From Cedecea neteri (GTDB lineage: Bacteria > Pseudomonadota > Gammaproteobacteria > Enterobacterales > Enterobacteriaceae): a stretch of DNA of 64,000 bases. Below, piece by piece: positions 34,917 through 47,107 of the stretch. Positions within the stretch are counted from its first letter, which is position 1, and every line of letters begins with the position of its first letter. The stretch covers positions 3,162,001-3,226,000 of the forward strand of contig NZ_CP009451.1 in NCBI RefSeq assembly GCF_000757825.1. Direction: 5' to 3'. A model generated the notes under the pieces. It did not search any database. It saw nothing but the letters and a program-made list of their open reading frames with translations, and had not been told where the DNA came from. The translations under genes and the position numbers were made by a program.

Positions 34917-37772
34917 TTACAGGGCGGCGATAACCGCCTGCTGTTCAATCAGCTTAGCTTTGGCGTCGGCAAAGCCTTCGAGACGCTCGCGCTCTTTGGC
35001 GACAACGTCAGCCGGGGCACGGGCCACAAAGCCTTCGTTGGACAGCTTGCCTTCGATCTTGCCGATTTCGATTTCGATCTTCACGACTTCTTTCGCCAGA
35101 CGCTCGATCTCCGCGGCTTTATCGACCAGGCCGGCCATCGGGATCAGCAGTTCTGCGCCATCGATAATCTTGGTCACGGAAACCGGACCTTTGTCATCGA
35201 CAGGCAGAATAGTGATGCTTTCCAGGCGAGCCAGGTTCTGCAGGAAGGTGCGGTTTTCGCTCACGCGACGAATCGCCTCTTCGCTACAGCCGCGCAGCAG
35301 CACGTCCAGACGTTTGCCTGGGGCAATGTTCATCTCGGCGCGAATGTTACGCACCGCGGTGATCACGTCCTTCAGCCACTCGGTGTCCGCGAACGCCGCT
35401 TCATCAACCTGAGACGCATCGTAGGCCGGGAATTCTTGCAGCATGATGGTGTCTGCGGTAATGCCTTTCAGCACTTTCACGCGCTGCCAGATGGTTTCGG
35501 TGATGAATGGAATGATCGGGTGCGCCAGGCGCAGCAGGCCTTCCAGCACGTTCACCAGCGTATTACGGGTGCCGCGCAGTTCCGCTTCAGTACCGCCGTT
35601 CATGACCGGCTTGGTCAGCTCCAGGTACCAGTCACAGAACTGGTTCCAGGTGAACTCGTACAGAATGTTGGCGGCGATGTCGAAGCGGTAGCTGTCCAGC
35701 GCTTCACGGTACGCTTTCACGGTACGGTTGAACTCGGCCAGAATCCAGCGATCGGCCAGAGACAGCACCATTTCACCGCCGTTGAAGCCGCAATCCTGCT
35801 CTTCGGTGTTCATCAGCACGAAGCGGCTGGCGTTCCAAAGTTTGTTACAGAAGTTACGGTAGCCTTCCAGGCGCTTCATGTCCCAGTTGATGTCGCGGCC
35901 GGTAGAGGCCAGCGCTGCCAGGGTGAAGCGCAGGGCGTCGGTACCGTGTGGCTCGATGCCGTTCGGGAACTGTTTCTCGGTGCGCTTGCGGATTTTCTCC
36001 GCGAGCTGAGGCTGCATCATGTTGCCGGTGCGTTTCTCGAGAAGATCTTCCAGAGAAATGCCGTCCACCATGTCCAGCGGGTCGATAACGTTGCCTTTGG
36101 ATTTTGACATCTTCTGGCCTTCGTCATCGCGAATAAGGCCGGTCATATAGACGGTCTTAAACGGCACCTGCGGCTTGCCGTCTTCATCTTTGATGAAGTG
36201 CATGGTCAGCATGATCATGCGGGCAATCCAGAAGAAGATGATGTCGAAGCCGCTGACCATGACGCTGGTCGGGTGGAAGGTGCGCAGCGCTTCGGTATTT
36301 TCCGGCCAGCCCAGGGTGGAGAAGGTCCACAGGCCAGAGGAGAACCAGGTGTCCAGCACGTCTTCGTCCTGGTGAAGCTCAACGTCGGCACCCAGGTTGT
36401 TTTCGGCGCGGACTTCCGCTTCATTGCGGCCAACGAACACGTTGCCTTCTGCGTCATACCAGGCCGGGATACGGTGGCCCCACCACAGCTGACGGGAGAT
36501 ACACCAGTCCTGAATATCGCGCATCCACGAGAAGTACATGTTTTCGTACTGCTTAGGCACGAACTGGATGTCGCCCTGCTCAACGGCTTCTACCGCCACT
36601 TTTGCCAGCGGCGCGGTACGCACGTACCACTGGTCGGTCAGCATTGGCTCGATAACCACGCCGCCACGGTCGCCGTAAGGGACGGTCAGGTCGTGCGGTT
36701 TGATTTCGTCTAGCAGGCCAAGTTCGTCGAACTTCGCGACCACGGCTTTACGCGCGGCAAAACGTTCCAGCTTCTGGAACTCTGCCGGGATGTCGGACGC
36801 ATAAACGTCGGATTCTTCGCCGTTGGTATCGAAGACTTCTGCCGCTTCGCGGATATCGCCGTCGAAGGTCAGAACGTTGATCATTGGCAGCTGGTGGCGG
36901 CGGCCAACTTCGTAGTCGTTGAAGTCGTGCGCAGGCGTAATTTTCACGCAGCCGGTGCCTTTTTCCATATCGGCGTGTTCGTCGCCAACGACAGGAATGC
37001 GGCGGTTAACCAGCGGCAGAACGATGAATTTGCCAATCAGGTCTTTGTAGCGCGGATCTTCCGGGTTAACGGCCACGCCGGTGTCACCGAGTACGGTTTC
37101 CGGGCGAGTGGTGGCGACCACCAGGTAATCTTTACCGTCTGCGGTTTTCGCGCCATCGGCCAGCGGGTAACGCAGGTGCCACATGGAGCCTTTGGACTCG
37201 CGGTTCTCAACTTCGAGGTCGGAAATCGCGGTGCGCAGTTTCGGGTCCCAGTTTACCAGGCGTTTGCCACGATAAATCAGGTCTTCTTTATACAGGCGGA
37301 CGAACACTTCTTTCACCGCGTTGGACAGGCCTTCGTCCATGGTGAAGCGCTCGCGCTCCCAGTCTACGGAGTTACCGAGACGACGCATCTGACGGGTAAT
37401 AGTGCCGCCGGACTCTGCCTTCCACTGCCAGATTTTGTCGATGAACGCATCACGGCCGTAATCGTGGCGGGTTTTACCTTCTTCGGCGGCGATTTTGCGT
37501 TCTACAACCATCTGGGTCGCGATACCGGCGTGGTCGGTGCCCGCCTGCCACAGGGTGTTTTTGCCCTGCATGCGCTGGTAACGGATCATGGTGTCCATAA
37601 TGGTTTGCTGGAAGGCGTGACCCATATGCAAACTGCCGGTGACGTTCGGCGGTGGGATCATGATGCAGAAGCTTTCCTGGCTGGTGTCGCCATTCGGTTT
37701 GAAGTAGCCCTGCTGTTCCCAGTGCTCGTAAAGCGGCTGTTCGATATCTTGCGGGTTATATGTCTTTTCCAT
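34917..37772 (-). CDS. valS: Valyl-tRNA synthetase ValS
   Basis: 951 residues, the E. coli length. Class I synthetase: the HIGH-type motif is H49-M-G-H52 ([11 protein letters not shown]), and KMSKS is at 554-558; the editing domain lies between, and the C-terminal ~70 residues form a coiled coil that binds tRNA. It charges tRNA-Val and removes mischarged threonine. It follows holC and pepA on the same strand, as in E. coli. Confidence 0.99.
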   Translation of the reverse strand: MEKTYNPQDIEQPLYEHWEQQGYFKPNGDTSQESFCIMIPPPNVTGSLHMGHAFQQTIMDTMIRYQRMQGKNTLWQAGTDHAGIATQMVVERKIAAEEGKTRHDYGRDAFIDKIWQWKAESGGTITRQMRRLGNSVDWERERFTMDEGLSNAVKEVFVRLYKEDLIYRGKRLVNWDPKLRTAISDLEVENRESKGSMWHLRYPLADGAKTADGKDYLVVATTRPETVLGDTGVAVNPEDPRYKDLIGKFIVLPLVNRRIPVVGDEHADMEKGTGCVKITPAHDFNDYEVGRRHQLPMINVLTFDGDIREAAEVFDTNGEESDVYASDIPAEFQKLERFAARKAVVAKFDELGLLDEIKPHDLTVPYGDRGGVVIEPMLTDQWYVRTAPLAKVAVEAVEQGDIQFVPKQYENMYFSWMRDIQDWCISRQLWWGHRIPAWYDAEGNVFVGRNEAEVRAENNLGADVELHQDEDVLDTWFSSGLWTFSTLGWPENTEALRTFHPTSVMVSGFDIIFFWIARMIMLTMHFIKDEDGKPQVPFKTVYMTGLIRDDEGQKMSKSKGNVIDPLDMVDGISLEDLLEKRTGNMMQPQLAEKIRKRTEKQFPNGIEPHGTDALRFTLAALASTGRDINWDMKRLEGYRNFCNKLWNASRFVLMNTEEQDCGFNGGEMVLSLADRWILAEFNRTVKAYREALDSYRFDIAANILYEFTWNQFCDWYLELTKPVMNGGTEAELRGTRNTLVNVLEGLLRLAHPIIPFITETIWQRVKVLKGITADTIMLQEFPAYDASQVDEAAFADTEWLKDVITAVRNIRAEMNIAPGKRLDVLLRGCSEEAIRRVSENRTFLQNLARLESITILPVDDKGPVSVTKIIDGAELLIPMAGLVDKAAEIERLAKEVVKIEIEIGKIEGKLSNEGFVARAPADVVAKERERLEGFADAKAKLIEQQAVIAAL

Positions 37773-37778
37773 TGTCTG

Positions 37779-38237
37779 CTATGTCGTTCCCGGCGGGGTA
37801 TAGGTCGCCGTAGTCAAGTGGAAACCGGCAACGCGGTACGCTTTGTAGCGCTCGCGGGCCAGTTGTTTCTGGGATTCTTCGTAAGGTACGAAGTCTATCA
37901 CTTCCAGGAAAGCGGTGGCAAAATCTGCGAACTGCGGCAACAGGCTAATCAGAAGATCTCGAGGGGCGCTGCCGCGGCGCTGAGGCCATGCCAGCTCAAC
38001 CGGCGCGCCGTAGCGCGGGCCTTCACCTGCCAGATTGTGCGGGACGAATGCCTGGGCATCTCGCTGCCAGAGTGCTTCGTCGAGGCGAATCGCCTGCTGC
38101 TCGTTCTCACAGGCGACCAGCACCCGCTTACCTGCACGGAATCTATCCGCTGCCAGCTCGCACACCAGCTGTTCCACGGCACTGAGCCCATCGGCGTGAG
38201 TGTCGTTATCCAGCAGGTAAAACGTTGCGTTTTTCAT
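37779..38237 (-). CDS. holC: DNA polymerase III chi subunit HolC
   Basis: 152 residues; E. coli has 147. The N-terminal region MKNATFYLLDND and the block DILISLxxxFADFATAF-type (here DLLISLLPQFADFATAF) are conserved. With HolD it links the clamp loader to SSB. The C-terminal end TPPGTT extends past the E. coli terminus. The stop lies 6 bases before the valS start, so it is upstream of valS in one operon. Confidence 0.95.
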   Translation of the reverse strand: MKNATFYLLDNDTHADGLSAVEQLVCELAADRFRAGKRVLVACENEQQAIRLDEALWQRDAQAFVPHNLAGEGPRYGAPVELAWPQRRGSAPRDLLISLLPQFADFATAFLEVIDFVPYEESQKQLARERYKAYRVAGFHLTTATYTPPGTT

Positions 38238-38267
38238 GAGACCAGCTTGTTAAGTTGAATGTTGTTG

Positions 38268-38341
38268 CCCCTCACCCTAACCCTCTCCCCAAAGGGGCGA
38301 GGGAACCAAACGGAGTTTTTTACGCCCGTCCAGGGTGAGGG
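38268..38341. repeat. GC-rich dispersed inverted-repeat element (copy 3, pepA-holC)
   Basis: Starts CCCCTCACCCTAACCCTCTCC, with a hairpin CTCTCCCC-AAA-GGGGCGAG, and ends CAGGGTGAGGG. It sits between the pepA stop and the holC start, and so within the pepA-holC-valS unit. Confidence 0.85.
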
Positions 38342-38354
38342 TCAGTTTTACAAA

Positions 38355-39869
<1,515 letters not shown>

Positions 39870-40140
39870 CTACGCTCCTGAATCTTAAAGACAACGGCGG
39901 GGGCTACAGGCTAGAATTGCAAGCTTTCGTAACTCATCTCCGCTGTTGCGATGACTTCGTGTTAATCTTAACGAATGGATCTACGTTTTCTATTATGTCT
40001 GAACATCGTCCCGTTATGCGAGTTCGCCGGGCTATCTAATCTTAGCGATGTTTTCGACGATTAAAGAGAATAAATGACGTATAAGCGATGAAACAAGCAA
40101 TTTTCCTGCAAAAAGACTCGTTTTCACAGGCGTATTTAAT

Positions 40141-41241
40141 GTGATTATCATAAGATATCTGGTTCGGGAGACGCTTAAGAGCCAGCTGGCGATCCTTTTT
40201 ATCCTGCTGCTGATTTTCTTTGCTCAGAAGCTGGTAAGGATCCTGGGCGCTGCCGCCGATGGCGAAATCCCGACAAATCTGGTGCTTTCTCTGCTTGGAT
40301 TAGGGGTGCCCGAAATGGCGCAGCTAATTCTCCCCTTGAGCCTTTTCCTCGGCTTGCTGATGACGCTTGGGCGTTTGTACACCGAGAGTGAAATCACGGT
40401 AATGCATGCCTGCGGTCTGAGTAAAGCGGTACTGGTAAAAGCTGCGATGGTACTTGCACTCTTCACCGGCATTGTGGCCACCGTGAACGTCATGTGGCTG
40501 AGCCCGTGGTCCGCTCGTCATCAGGACGAAGTGCTGGCTGAAGCCAGAGCCAACCCGGGCATGGCCGCGCTGGCGCAGGGGCAGTTCCAGGTCGCGACGG
40601 ACGGTAACGCGGTGCTGTTCATCGAAAGCGCGAAGGGGAAAGAATTTAAAGATGTATTCCTTGCCCAGATGCGTCCTAAGGGCAACACGCGTCCCTCTGT
40701 CGTGGTTGCAGATTCAGGCCAAATCTTCCAGCGTCCGGACGGCACTCAGGTCGTTAAGTTAAATACCGGCACCCGCTTTGAAGGGACCTCTACCCTGCGC
40801 GACTTCCGCATTACTGATTTCAAAGATTACCAGGCCGTGATAGGCCATCAGGCGGTAATGCTGGACCCATCCGATACCAGCCAGATGAGCATGAGTGAGC
40901 TTTGGAACAGCCCTGATCCTTCCGCACGCGCCGAGCTGCACTGGCGGCTGACGCTTATCATGTCAGTGATTCTTATGGCCCTGATGGTTGTCCCACTGAG
41001 CGTGGTAAACCCGCGTCAGGGGCGTGTGTTATCTATGCTACCGGCCATGCTGTTGTATCTGGTCTTCTTCCTGCTGCAAAGCTCGTTACGCTCTAGTGGG
41101 GCAAAGGAGAAGCTGGATCCGATGATTTGGATGTGGGCAGTGAACCTGACGTATCTGGCGCTGGCTATCGTCCTGAACCTGTGGGATACGGTACCGATGC
41201 GCAAAGTGCGTGCCCGCTTTAGCTACAAAGGAGCGGCTTAA
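40141..41241 (+). CDS. lptF: LPS export permease LptF
   Basis: 366 residues with six membrane spans (three at each end) around a periplasmic beta-jellyroll domain. With LptG and LptB it extracts lipopolysaccharide from the inner membrane. The start is GTG, as in E. coli (IIIRYLVRETLKSQLAILFI follows). The ribosome site is weak. It is followed immediately by lptG. Confidence 0.98.
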   Translation: MIIIRYLVRETLKSQLAILFILLLIFFAQKLVRILGAAADGEIPTNLVLSLLGLGVPEMAQLILPLSLFLGLLMTLGRLYTESEITVMHACGLSKAVLVKAAMVLALFTGIVATVNVMWLSPWSARHQDEVLAEARANPGMAALAQGQFQVATDGNAVLFIESAKGKEFKDVFLAQMRPKGNTRPSVVVADSGQIFQRPDGTQVVKLNTGTRFEGTSTLRDFRITDFKDYQAVIGHQAVMLDPSDTSQMSMSELWNSPDPSARAELHWRLTLIMSVILMALMVVPLSVVNPRQGRVLSMLPAMLLYLVFFLLQSSLRSSGAKEKLDPMIWMWAVNLTYLALAIVLNLWDTVPMRKVRARFSYKGAA

Positions 41242-42321
41242 ATGTTTGGTGTACTTGACCGTTACATCGGTAAAACCATCCTAAACACCATCATGATGAC
41301 GCTGTTTATGCTGGTATCGCTGTCGGGGATCATTAAGTTCGTTGACCAGTTGAAGAAAACGGGGCAGGGCTCTTATTCTGCGGCGGGCGCAGGAATGTAT
41401 ACCCTGCTCAGCGTGCCGAAAGATATTCAGATTTTCTTCCCGATGGCTGCGTTATTAGGCGCGCTGCTGGGGCTGGGAATGCTGGCTCAGCGCAGCGAAC
41501 TGGTGGTGATGCAGGCTTCTGGCTTTACCCGCATGCAGATCGCCTCCTCGGTGATGAAAACGGCGATCCCGCTGGTGCTGTTGACCATGGCAATCGGCGA
41601 GTGGGTAGCTCCACAGGGTGAGCAGATGGCGCGTAACTATCGTGCCCAAATGCTGCTGGGTGGCTCTCTGCTTTCCACGACCAACGCTATTTGGGCGAAA
41701 GATGGCCACGACTTCGTTTATATCGATCATGTGAACAATGATTCTGAAATTGCCGGCATCATGATTTATCACTTCAACGGCGAGCGTCGCCTGCTTTCGG
41801 TACGTAATGCGGCGGCGGCGAAGTACGACGCTGAGCACAAAGTCTGGCGCCTGTCGCAGGTTGACGAGTCTAACCTCTCCGATCCAAAGCAGATCACCGG
41901 CTCACAAACCGTCAGCGGCGAGTGGAAAACTAACCTGACGCCGGACAAGCTTGGCGTTGTGGCGCTGGACCCGGATTCGCTGTCAATCAGCGGCCTGTAC
42001 GATTACACGAAGTACCTGAAAACCAGCGGCCAGGACTCCCGACGCTACCAACTGAATATGTGGAGCAAGATTTTCGCTCCGGTCTCGGTAGCGGTCATGA
42101 TGCTGATGGCGCTGTCGTTTATCTTTGGCCCGCTGCGTAGCGTGCCGATGGGCGTGAGGGTGGTGACGGGGATAAGCTTCGGCTTTATCTTCTACGTGCT
42201 GGACCAGGTCTTCGGCCCGCTAACGCTGGTTTACAACATCCCACCGATTGTCGGCGCGCTGCTGCCTAGCGTGACCTTCCTGCTGATCAGCCTCTGGATG
42301 CTGACGAAAAGAGCGGGATAA
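41242..42321 (+). CDS. lptG: LPS export permease LptG
   Basis: 359 residues, six membrane spans, with a periplasmic domain. Partner of LptF in LptB2FG, moving lipopolysaccharide onto the LptC-A-D bridge. Starts right after the lptF stop (TAA ATG), with AAAGGAG about 10 bases upstream in the lptF end. Essential in E. coli. Confidence 0.98.
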   Translation: MFGVLDRYIGKTILNTIMMTLFMLVSLSGIIKFVDQLKKTGQGSYSAAGAGMYTLLSVPKDIQIFFPMAALLGALLGLGMLAQRSELVVMQASGFTRMQIASSVMKTAIPLVLLTMAIGEWVAPQGEQMARNYRAQMLLGGSLLSTTNAIWAKDGHDFVYIDHVNNDSEIAGIMIYHFNGERRLLSVRNAAAAKYDAEHKVWRLSQVDESNLSDPKQITGSQTVSGEWKTNLTPDKLGVVALDPDSLSISGLYDYTKYLKTSGQDSRRYQLNMWSKIFAPVSVAVMMLMALSFIFGPLRSVPMGVRVVTGISFGFIFYVLDQVFGPLTLVYNIPPIVGALLPSVTFLLISLWMLTKRAG

Positions 42322-42327
42322 GTTTTA

Positions 42328-42382
42328 CCCTCACCTTTCTTTACCCCCCTCTCCCTTTTGGGGAGAGGGCCGGGGTGAGGGG
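42328..42382. repeat. GC-rich dispersed inverted-repeat element (copy 4, lptG-yqeG)
   Basis: CCCTCACC at one end and GGTGAGGGG at the other enclose the hairpin CTCTCCC-TTTTG-GGGAGAG. It lies between the convergent stops of lptG and the permease gene and so may act as a transcript end for both. Confidence 0.85.
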
Positions 42383-42384
42383 AA

Positions 42385-43614
42385 TCAGTGAATAAACATC
42401 ACCGACACACACAAAATCCCGACAATCAGCGTCAGCAGATTCGCCAGCGAACGCCACGGCTTAAGCGCAGGCACCAGATAAGTCGACAGGGTTGGCATAA
42501 TAAACAGAATCAGCGCGATGAGCGGCCCGCTGATGGCGTAAATCATCGCCAGCGCATTCGGGTTGATATAGCACACCACGAAGGTCAGTAGCGAAATCAG
42601 GGTAATAGAAAGCGCCCGGCAGAAAGCCCGGCTTCGGCTCATACCCGCCGCGCCCAGCGTGGACTTAACAATCGCCGTTGCCCCTTCAATCACGCCAAAA
42701 TAGGTGCCCAGGAACGACTTGGACATCGCTACTATCGCGACGATAAAGCCTGAAATGCCCAGCCATGCAGGCGTGCCCGGCACCATCGACAGGGCGGACA
42801 GAATAGTCAGGCCCTGCGCCTTCGCGGCGGTAATATCCTGAGCCGGAATCGACAGGAAGCAGCTAAAGACGAAGAACAGCACGCTGCAGCAAATCACAAA
42901 GTAGGCCACTCGCATGATTTTCTTGCTGTTATTCATCGCCCCTTCGCCATGGCTTTCGCGCTGTGCCACCGCAAAGGTAGAAATAATCGGCGTGTGGCTG
43001 AAGGCAAAGACCATCACCGGAATCGACATCCAGATCTCACCCAACGCGTGGCGGTCGAGCACCAGGCCTTCGGTCAACAACGAGGTCTGCCAGCTGCTGG
43101 TCAAATACAGCGATAAAAACAGGAAGTAAGCAATCAGCGGGAACACCAGGAACCCCATCACTTTGATGGTCACCTGCCGCCCCATCAGGAAGATCAGGTT
43201 CAGCGCCGCAACGACGCCGAGGCTCACCAGCACCCTGACCGTGGTCGTAATCGGCCCGTGTTTGGCCAGCTGCTCGATCAACGAGTTGGTAATGGCGACG
43301 GCATAAATCAGGATCACCACAAAAAACGCGACGAAGTAGAGCCCGGTTATCAGGTTACCGATGGTTTTGCCGTAGTAGTGGGTCACGGCGCTGGTGATGC
43401 CACCGCTGCCCGACGTTTTCGCCGACAGGATGAACTGGCAGAGCGCCCGGTGTGGCCAGTAGGTCAGCGGGTAGGCAATCAAGGCCGTAAGGAGGAGAAC
43501 GATAGCCCCGGCGGAGCCGAGCTGAATAGGGAGAAAAAGGGTTCCTGCGCCAACGGCAGTACCATATAAGGCGAAACTCCACAAAGTTTCTTCTTTTGTC
43601 CAGAATTTGCGCAT
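42385..43614 (-). CDS. yqeG: HAAAP-family amino acid permease YqeG
   Basis: 409 residues, the E. coli YqeG length, with the same N-terminus (WSFALYGTAVGAGTLFLPIQ) and C-terminus (LTLIVGILCVSVMF). About 11 membrane spans; member of the hydroxy/aromatic amino acid permease family with SdaC and TdcC, so probably a serine/threonine-type H+ symporter. In E. coli yqeG is elsewhere; here it sits downstream of lptG in the opposite orientation. Substrate inferred from the family. Confidence 0.9.
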   Translation of the reverse strand: MRKFWTKEETLWSFALYGTAVGAGTLFLPIQLGSAGAIVLLLTALIAYPLTYWPHRALCQFILSAKTSGSGGITSAVTHYYGKTIGNLITGLYFVAFFVVILIYAVAITNSLIEQLAKHGPITTTVRVLVSLGVVAALNLIFLMGRQVTIKVMGFLVFPLIAYFLFLSLYLTSSWQTSLLTEGLVLDRHALGEIWMSIPVMVFAFSHTPIISTFAVAQRESHGEGAMNNSKKIMRVAYFVICCSVLFFVFSCFLSIPAQDITAAKAQGLTILSALSMVPGTPAWLGISGFIVAIVAMSKSFLGTYFGVIEGATAIVKSTLGAAGMSRSRAFCRALSITLISLLTFVVCYINPNALAMIYAISGPLIALILFIMPTLSTYLVPALKPWRSLANLLTLIVGILCVSVMFIH

Positions 43615-43744
43615 TATTTAATCTTTTCTTCTGACTGATTTCTAAAAACCGGCGTAATCTAGCACAAAACTGACCTGGTGAGTCATGTGGCTGTTATTGC
43701 AGGTTTTATTACCAACTATCGGTGAAAGGGTTGAAAGGGAAAGT

Positions 43745-43781
43745 CCCCTCTCCCTGGAGGGAGAGGGGATGGGTGAGGGGG
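43745..43781. repeat. GC-rich dispersed inverted-repeat element (copy 5, short form)
   Basis: CCCCTCTCCCT-GG-AGGGAGAGGGG is a perfect 11-bp stem, followed by GGGTGAGGGG. This is a shortened copy lacking the opening CCCTCACC arm, 13 bases after the end of the ATPase gene at 43794. The 43615-43744 stretch holds no gene. Confidence 0.8.
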
Positions 43782-43793
43782 AAATGACGGAAA

Positions 43794-45296
43794 CTACCGC
43801 TTACGCCCTCCCATAATACTGCCCAGCACGCCGCGAATAATCTGGTTTGTGACCTGCCTCGCCGCGCTCTTCGCCATCGTTTGCACCACGCCGTCGCGCT
43901 TGCCGCCTCGCGGCCCGGTGCTGCCGAACAGAATATCTTTTAGCCCGCCGAGGATCCCGTCGTCCACCTCCACGCTCTGGCCTTTGGCCGGCGGCGCATC
44001 CTGCTTATCGCCCGCGGCCTGCACGCCTTTTTGCAGCATTTCGTAGGCCGATTCCCGGTCAATCACTTCGTCATATTTGCCGTACAGCGGGGAATGATTC
44101 AGCAGGCCGTTACGCTCGTCGTCCGTCACCGGCCCCATGCGCGAACAAGGGGCGATCACCATCGCGCGTTCGACCACCGTCGGGCTGCCTTTGGCGTCGA
44201 GGAAGGAAATCAGCGCCTCGCCGGTGCCCAGCTCCTGAATAGCCTTTTCGGTATCGAAAGCCGGATTCGCCCTCATGGTCTGCGCCGCCGCTTTCACCGC
44301 CTTCTGGTCTTTTGGCGTAAAGGCGCGCAGGGCATGCTGCACGCGGTTGCCGAGCTGGCCGAGGACCATGTCTGGAATATCCGCCGGGTTTTGTGTCACG
44401 AAGTACACGCCCACGCCTTTCGAGCGGATCAGGCGAATCACCTGCTCGATTTTATCCAGCAGAACCTGCGGAGCATCGCTAAACAGCAAATGCGCCTCGT
44501 CGAAGAAAAACACCAGCTTCGGCTTGTCGAGATCGCCCGCTTCCGGGAGCTGCTCGTAAAGCTCGGACAGCATCCACAGCAGGCTGGCGGCGTAAAGCTT
44601 CGGCATCTGGTAGAGCTTTTCTGCCGACAGAATATTGATGATCCCTTTGCCGTTTGAGTCGGTTCGCATCCAGTCTTTAATATCCAGCATCGGTTCGCCG
44701 AAGAAATACTCTGCGCCCTGCTGCTCAAGGGAAAGCAGCCCGCGCTGGATAGCGCCCACGGAAGCACTGCTGATATTGCCGTACTGCGTCTGGAAGGATT
44801 TGGCGTTGTCGCCGATGTACTGGGTTAAGGCGCGCAGATCTTTAAAGTCCAGCAGCAGCAGGCCCTGGTCGTCCGAGATGCGGAAGATGATTTGCAGCAC
44901 GCCGCTTTGCACGTCGTTCAGGTTCAGCAGGCGAGCTAAAAGCAGAGGCCCGAGGTCAGACACGGTGGCGCGAACCGGGTGGCCTTTCTCCCCGAAGATG
45001 TCCCACAGCACCACCGGATTGCCGTGCGGCGACCAGTCCGTTACGCCGATATTGGCCAGCCTCGCGAGAAGCTTTTCTGACTCAGCGCCTTCTTCGGCGA
45101 CGCCGGTTAAATCTCCCTTCACGTCGGCCATAAACACCGGCACGCCGATCTCCGAGAATGACTCAGCCAGCTTTTGCAGCGTCACGGTTTTGCCCGTCCC
45201 GGTCGCGCCGGTGATTAACCCGTGGCGGTTCGCCATGTTGGGCAGAATATGCAGTTCAGTCTCTTTAGTTCTGGCAATCAGCAGTGGTTCAGTCAT
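43794..45296 (-). CDS. yjgR: YjgR, HerA/VirB4-like DUF853 P-loop ATPase
   Basis: 500 residues, the E. coli YjgR length. The Walker A loop GATGTGKT is at 30-37 and the Walker [14 protein letters not shown] near 270; a third NTPase motif [11 protein letters not shown] follows. HerA-like fold; the function is unknown. The C-terminal [20 protein letters not shown] stretch is flexible. The position between lptG and ahr matches E. coli. Confidence 0.93.
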   Translation of the reverse strand: MTEPLLIARTKETELHILPNMANRHGLITGATGTGKTVTLQKLAESFSEIGVPVFMADVKGDLTGVAEEGAESEKLLARLANIGVTDWSPHGNPVVLWDIFGEKGHPVRATVSDLGPLLLARLLNLNDVQSGVLQIIFRISDDQGLLLLDFKDLRALTQYIGDNAKSFQTQYGNISSASVGAIQRGLLSLEQQGAEYFFGEPMLDIKDWMRTDSNGKGIINILSAEKLYQMPKLYAASLLWMLSELYEQLPEAGDLDKPKLVFFFDEAHLLFSDAPQVLLDKIEQVIRLIRSKGVGVYFVTQNPADIPDMVLGQLGNRVQHALRAFTPKDQKAVKAAAQTMRANPAFDTEKAIQELGTGEALISFLDAKGSPTVVERAMVIAPCSRMGPVTDDERNGLLNHSPLYGKYDEVIDRESAYEMLQKGVQAAGDKQDAPPAKGQSVEVDDGILGGLKDILFGSTGPRGGKRDGVVQTMAKSAARQVTNQIIRGVLGSIMGGRKR

Positions 45297-45432
45297 CAGC
45301 GTTTCCCTGTGGCAACATTTGTCTAAAGCATAGCTTTCCGCACAAATTGAGCATCAGGATCTTCCCATGTTTACCTCGTCGACCCGCCAAAGGGCTATGC
45401 TTGGCAGACTTCACACAAAACCAGGGAAAGCT

Positions 45433-47073
45433 ATGTCCAGATTCTTTTATAACGATCGTAAGCAACTGGTCAACGATGCCATCGAAGGCGTGATTGTCAG
45501 TTCCCGCTACCGCAACCTTGTGCGCCTGGATATCGATCCGGCGATTCGCGTGGTCGCTCGCAGCGACTGGGACAAAAGCAAAGTGGCGATTATCTCCGGC
45601 GGCGGCTCCGGCCACGAACCGGCGCACGTAGGCTTTGTTGGCAAAGGGATGCTGACCGCGGCGGTATGCGGCGACCTGTTTGCTTCGCCGAGCGTGGACG
45701 CGGTGCTGAACGCCATCGTGGGCGTCACCGGCGACCGTGGCTGCCTGCTGATCGTCAAAAACTACACCGGCGACAGGCTGAACTTTGGCCTTGCTGCCGA
45801 AAAAGCCAAAAAACACGGCCTGAAGGTCGAGATGGTGATCGTCGGCGACGACATCTCGCTGCCGGATAACAAACAGCCGCGCGGCATCGCCGGCACGGCA
45901 TTAGTGCATAAAATTGCGGGCTTTGCCGCAGAGCAGGGCAAATCCCTCGGCGAAGTTCGGGACATCGCGCAAAAAGCCTGCGACAGCATTGCCAGCATGG
46001 GCGTGGCGATGCAAACCTGCAACCTGCCGGGCAGCGATGATACAGAAGGGCGCATTAAGGGCGGCCACGTCGAGCTTGGGCTGGGCATTCACGGCGAGCC
46101 GGGCGCCAGCACGGTGGATAGCCAAAACAGCAAAGAGGTGATTGCCACGTTGGCTAAGCATCTGCGTAAAGCCACCGGCAAGGAGAGCGACCTGGCGGTG
46201 TTGATCAACAACCTCGGCGGCGTCTCGTCGCTGGAGATGGCGCTGCTGACCAAAGAGCTGATGCACTCGGATCTTGGCTCACAGATCAAATACCTGATCG
46301 GCCCTGCACCGCTGGTGAGCGCCCTCGATATGAAAGGTTTTTCGCTCTCCACCATTAAGCTGACCCCGGACTTTATAAAGGCGCTGGAGTCAGACGTGGA
46401 AACCGCAGGCTGGCAGCCGATGGTGAAGTACCACAAGATGCCGGAGCAGAAGCAGAGCGCCATCCGCGAAGATCGCGAAGTGAAGCCTTCCGCTAACGAC
46501 GAAGTGAAAGCCCTGGTGGCGAGCGTGACCAAAACGCTTATCGGGCAGGAAAACCACCTCAACGCGCTGGACGCCAAAGTGGGCGATGGCGATACCGGCT
46601 CAACCTTTGCCGAAGGCGCGCGCGACATTGCGAACCTGAACGACAAAGGCAAGCTGCCGCTGAACGACGCCGCCGCGCTGCTGGGGCTGGTGGGCGAGCG
46701 GCTGGCAACGGTGATGGGCGGTTCCAGCGGGGTGCTGATGTCTATCTTCTTCACCGCCGCCGGGCAGAAAGTGGGCGAGAGGCAGCCGCTGGCCGAGTCC
46801 CTGCTGTTTGGCCTGGCGCAGATGAAGCGCTACGGCGGCGCGGACCTGGGCGACAGAACGCTGATCGATGCTCTGGAACCGGCGCTGGAGGCATTGAGAG
46901 ATAAAGATCTTAAAGCCGCTGCGAAGGCAGCAGAGAAGGGCGCGGACGACACGGCGAAGATGCAAAAGGCCAACGCCGGGCGCTCGTCCTACGTGAACAG
47001 CGATAACCTGGATGGGGTGAAAGATCCGGGCGCAGTCGCCGTGGCTGCGGTATTTGCCGGGCTGGTGAAGTAA
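45433..47073 (+). CDS. dhaK: ATP-dependent dihydroxyacetone kinase
   Basis: 546 residues from the ATG at 45433 (GGGAAAG upstream), the single-chain type of Citrobacter freundii (552 residues). The N-terminal DhaK domain binds substrate covalently at H220 (LGIHGEPG); after a linker near 340-355 the C-terminal DhaL domain holds the Mg-ATP carboxylates (DAKVGDGDTGSTF). It makes dihydroxyacetone phosphate directly from ATP, unlike the PTS-dependent DhaKLM. No glycerol dehydrogenase is nearby, so its route is not clear. It is followed by a bidirectional terminator. The symbol follows C. freundii usage. Confidence 0.92.
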   Translation: MSRFFYNDRKQLVNDAIEGVIVSSRYRNLVRLDIDPAIRVVARSDWDKSKVAIISGGGSGHEPAHVGFVGKGMLTAAVCGDLFASPSVDAVLNAIVGVTGDRGCLLIVKNYTGDRLNFGLAAEKAKKHGLKVEMVIVGDDISLPDNKQPRGIAGTALVHKIAGFAAEQGKSLGEVRDIAQKACDSIASMGVAMQTCNLPGSDDTEGRIKGGHVELGLGIHGEPGASTVDSQNSKEVIATLAKHLRKATGKESDLAVLINNLGGVSSLEMALLTKELMHSDLGSQIKYLIGPAPLVSALDMKGFSLSTIKLTPDFIKALESDVETAGWQPMVKYHKMPEQKQSAIREDREVKPSANDEVKALVASVTKTLIGQENHLNALDAKVGDGDTGSTFAEGARDIANLNDKGKLPLNDAAALLGLVGERLATVMGGSSGVLMSIFFTAAGQKVGERQPLAESLLFGLAQMKRYGGADLGDRTLIDALEPALEALRDKDLKAAAKAAEKGADDTAKMQKANAGRSSYVNSDNLDGVKDPGAVAVAAVFAGLVK

Positions 47074-47075
47074 CT

Positions 47076-47102
47076 AAAAAGGCTCCCGTTTGGGAGCCTT
47101 TA
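47076..47102. terminator. Bidirectional terminator between dihydroxyacetone kinase and ahr
   Basis: GGCTCCC-GTTT-GGGAGCC (stem 7 bp) is flanked by AAAAA on the left and TTT on the right, so both convergent transcripts get a hairpin with T residues. Confidence 0.9.
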
Positions 47103-47107
47103 TCACA

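Noticed and set aside
36894..38258. 454-codon open frame on the + strand opposite valS and holC
   Set aside because: It is the antisense shadow of two highly conserved genes, has no ribosome site, and the translation is low-complexity with no family resemblance.
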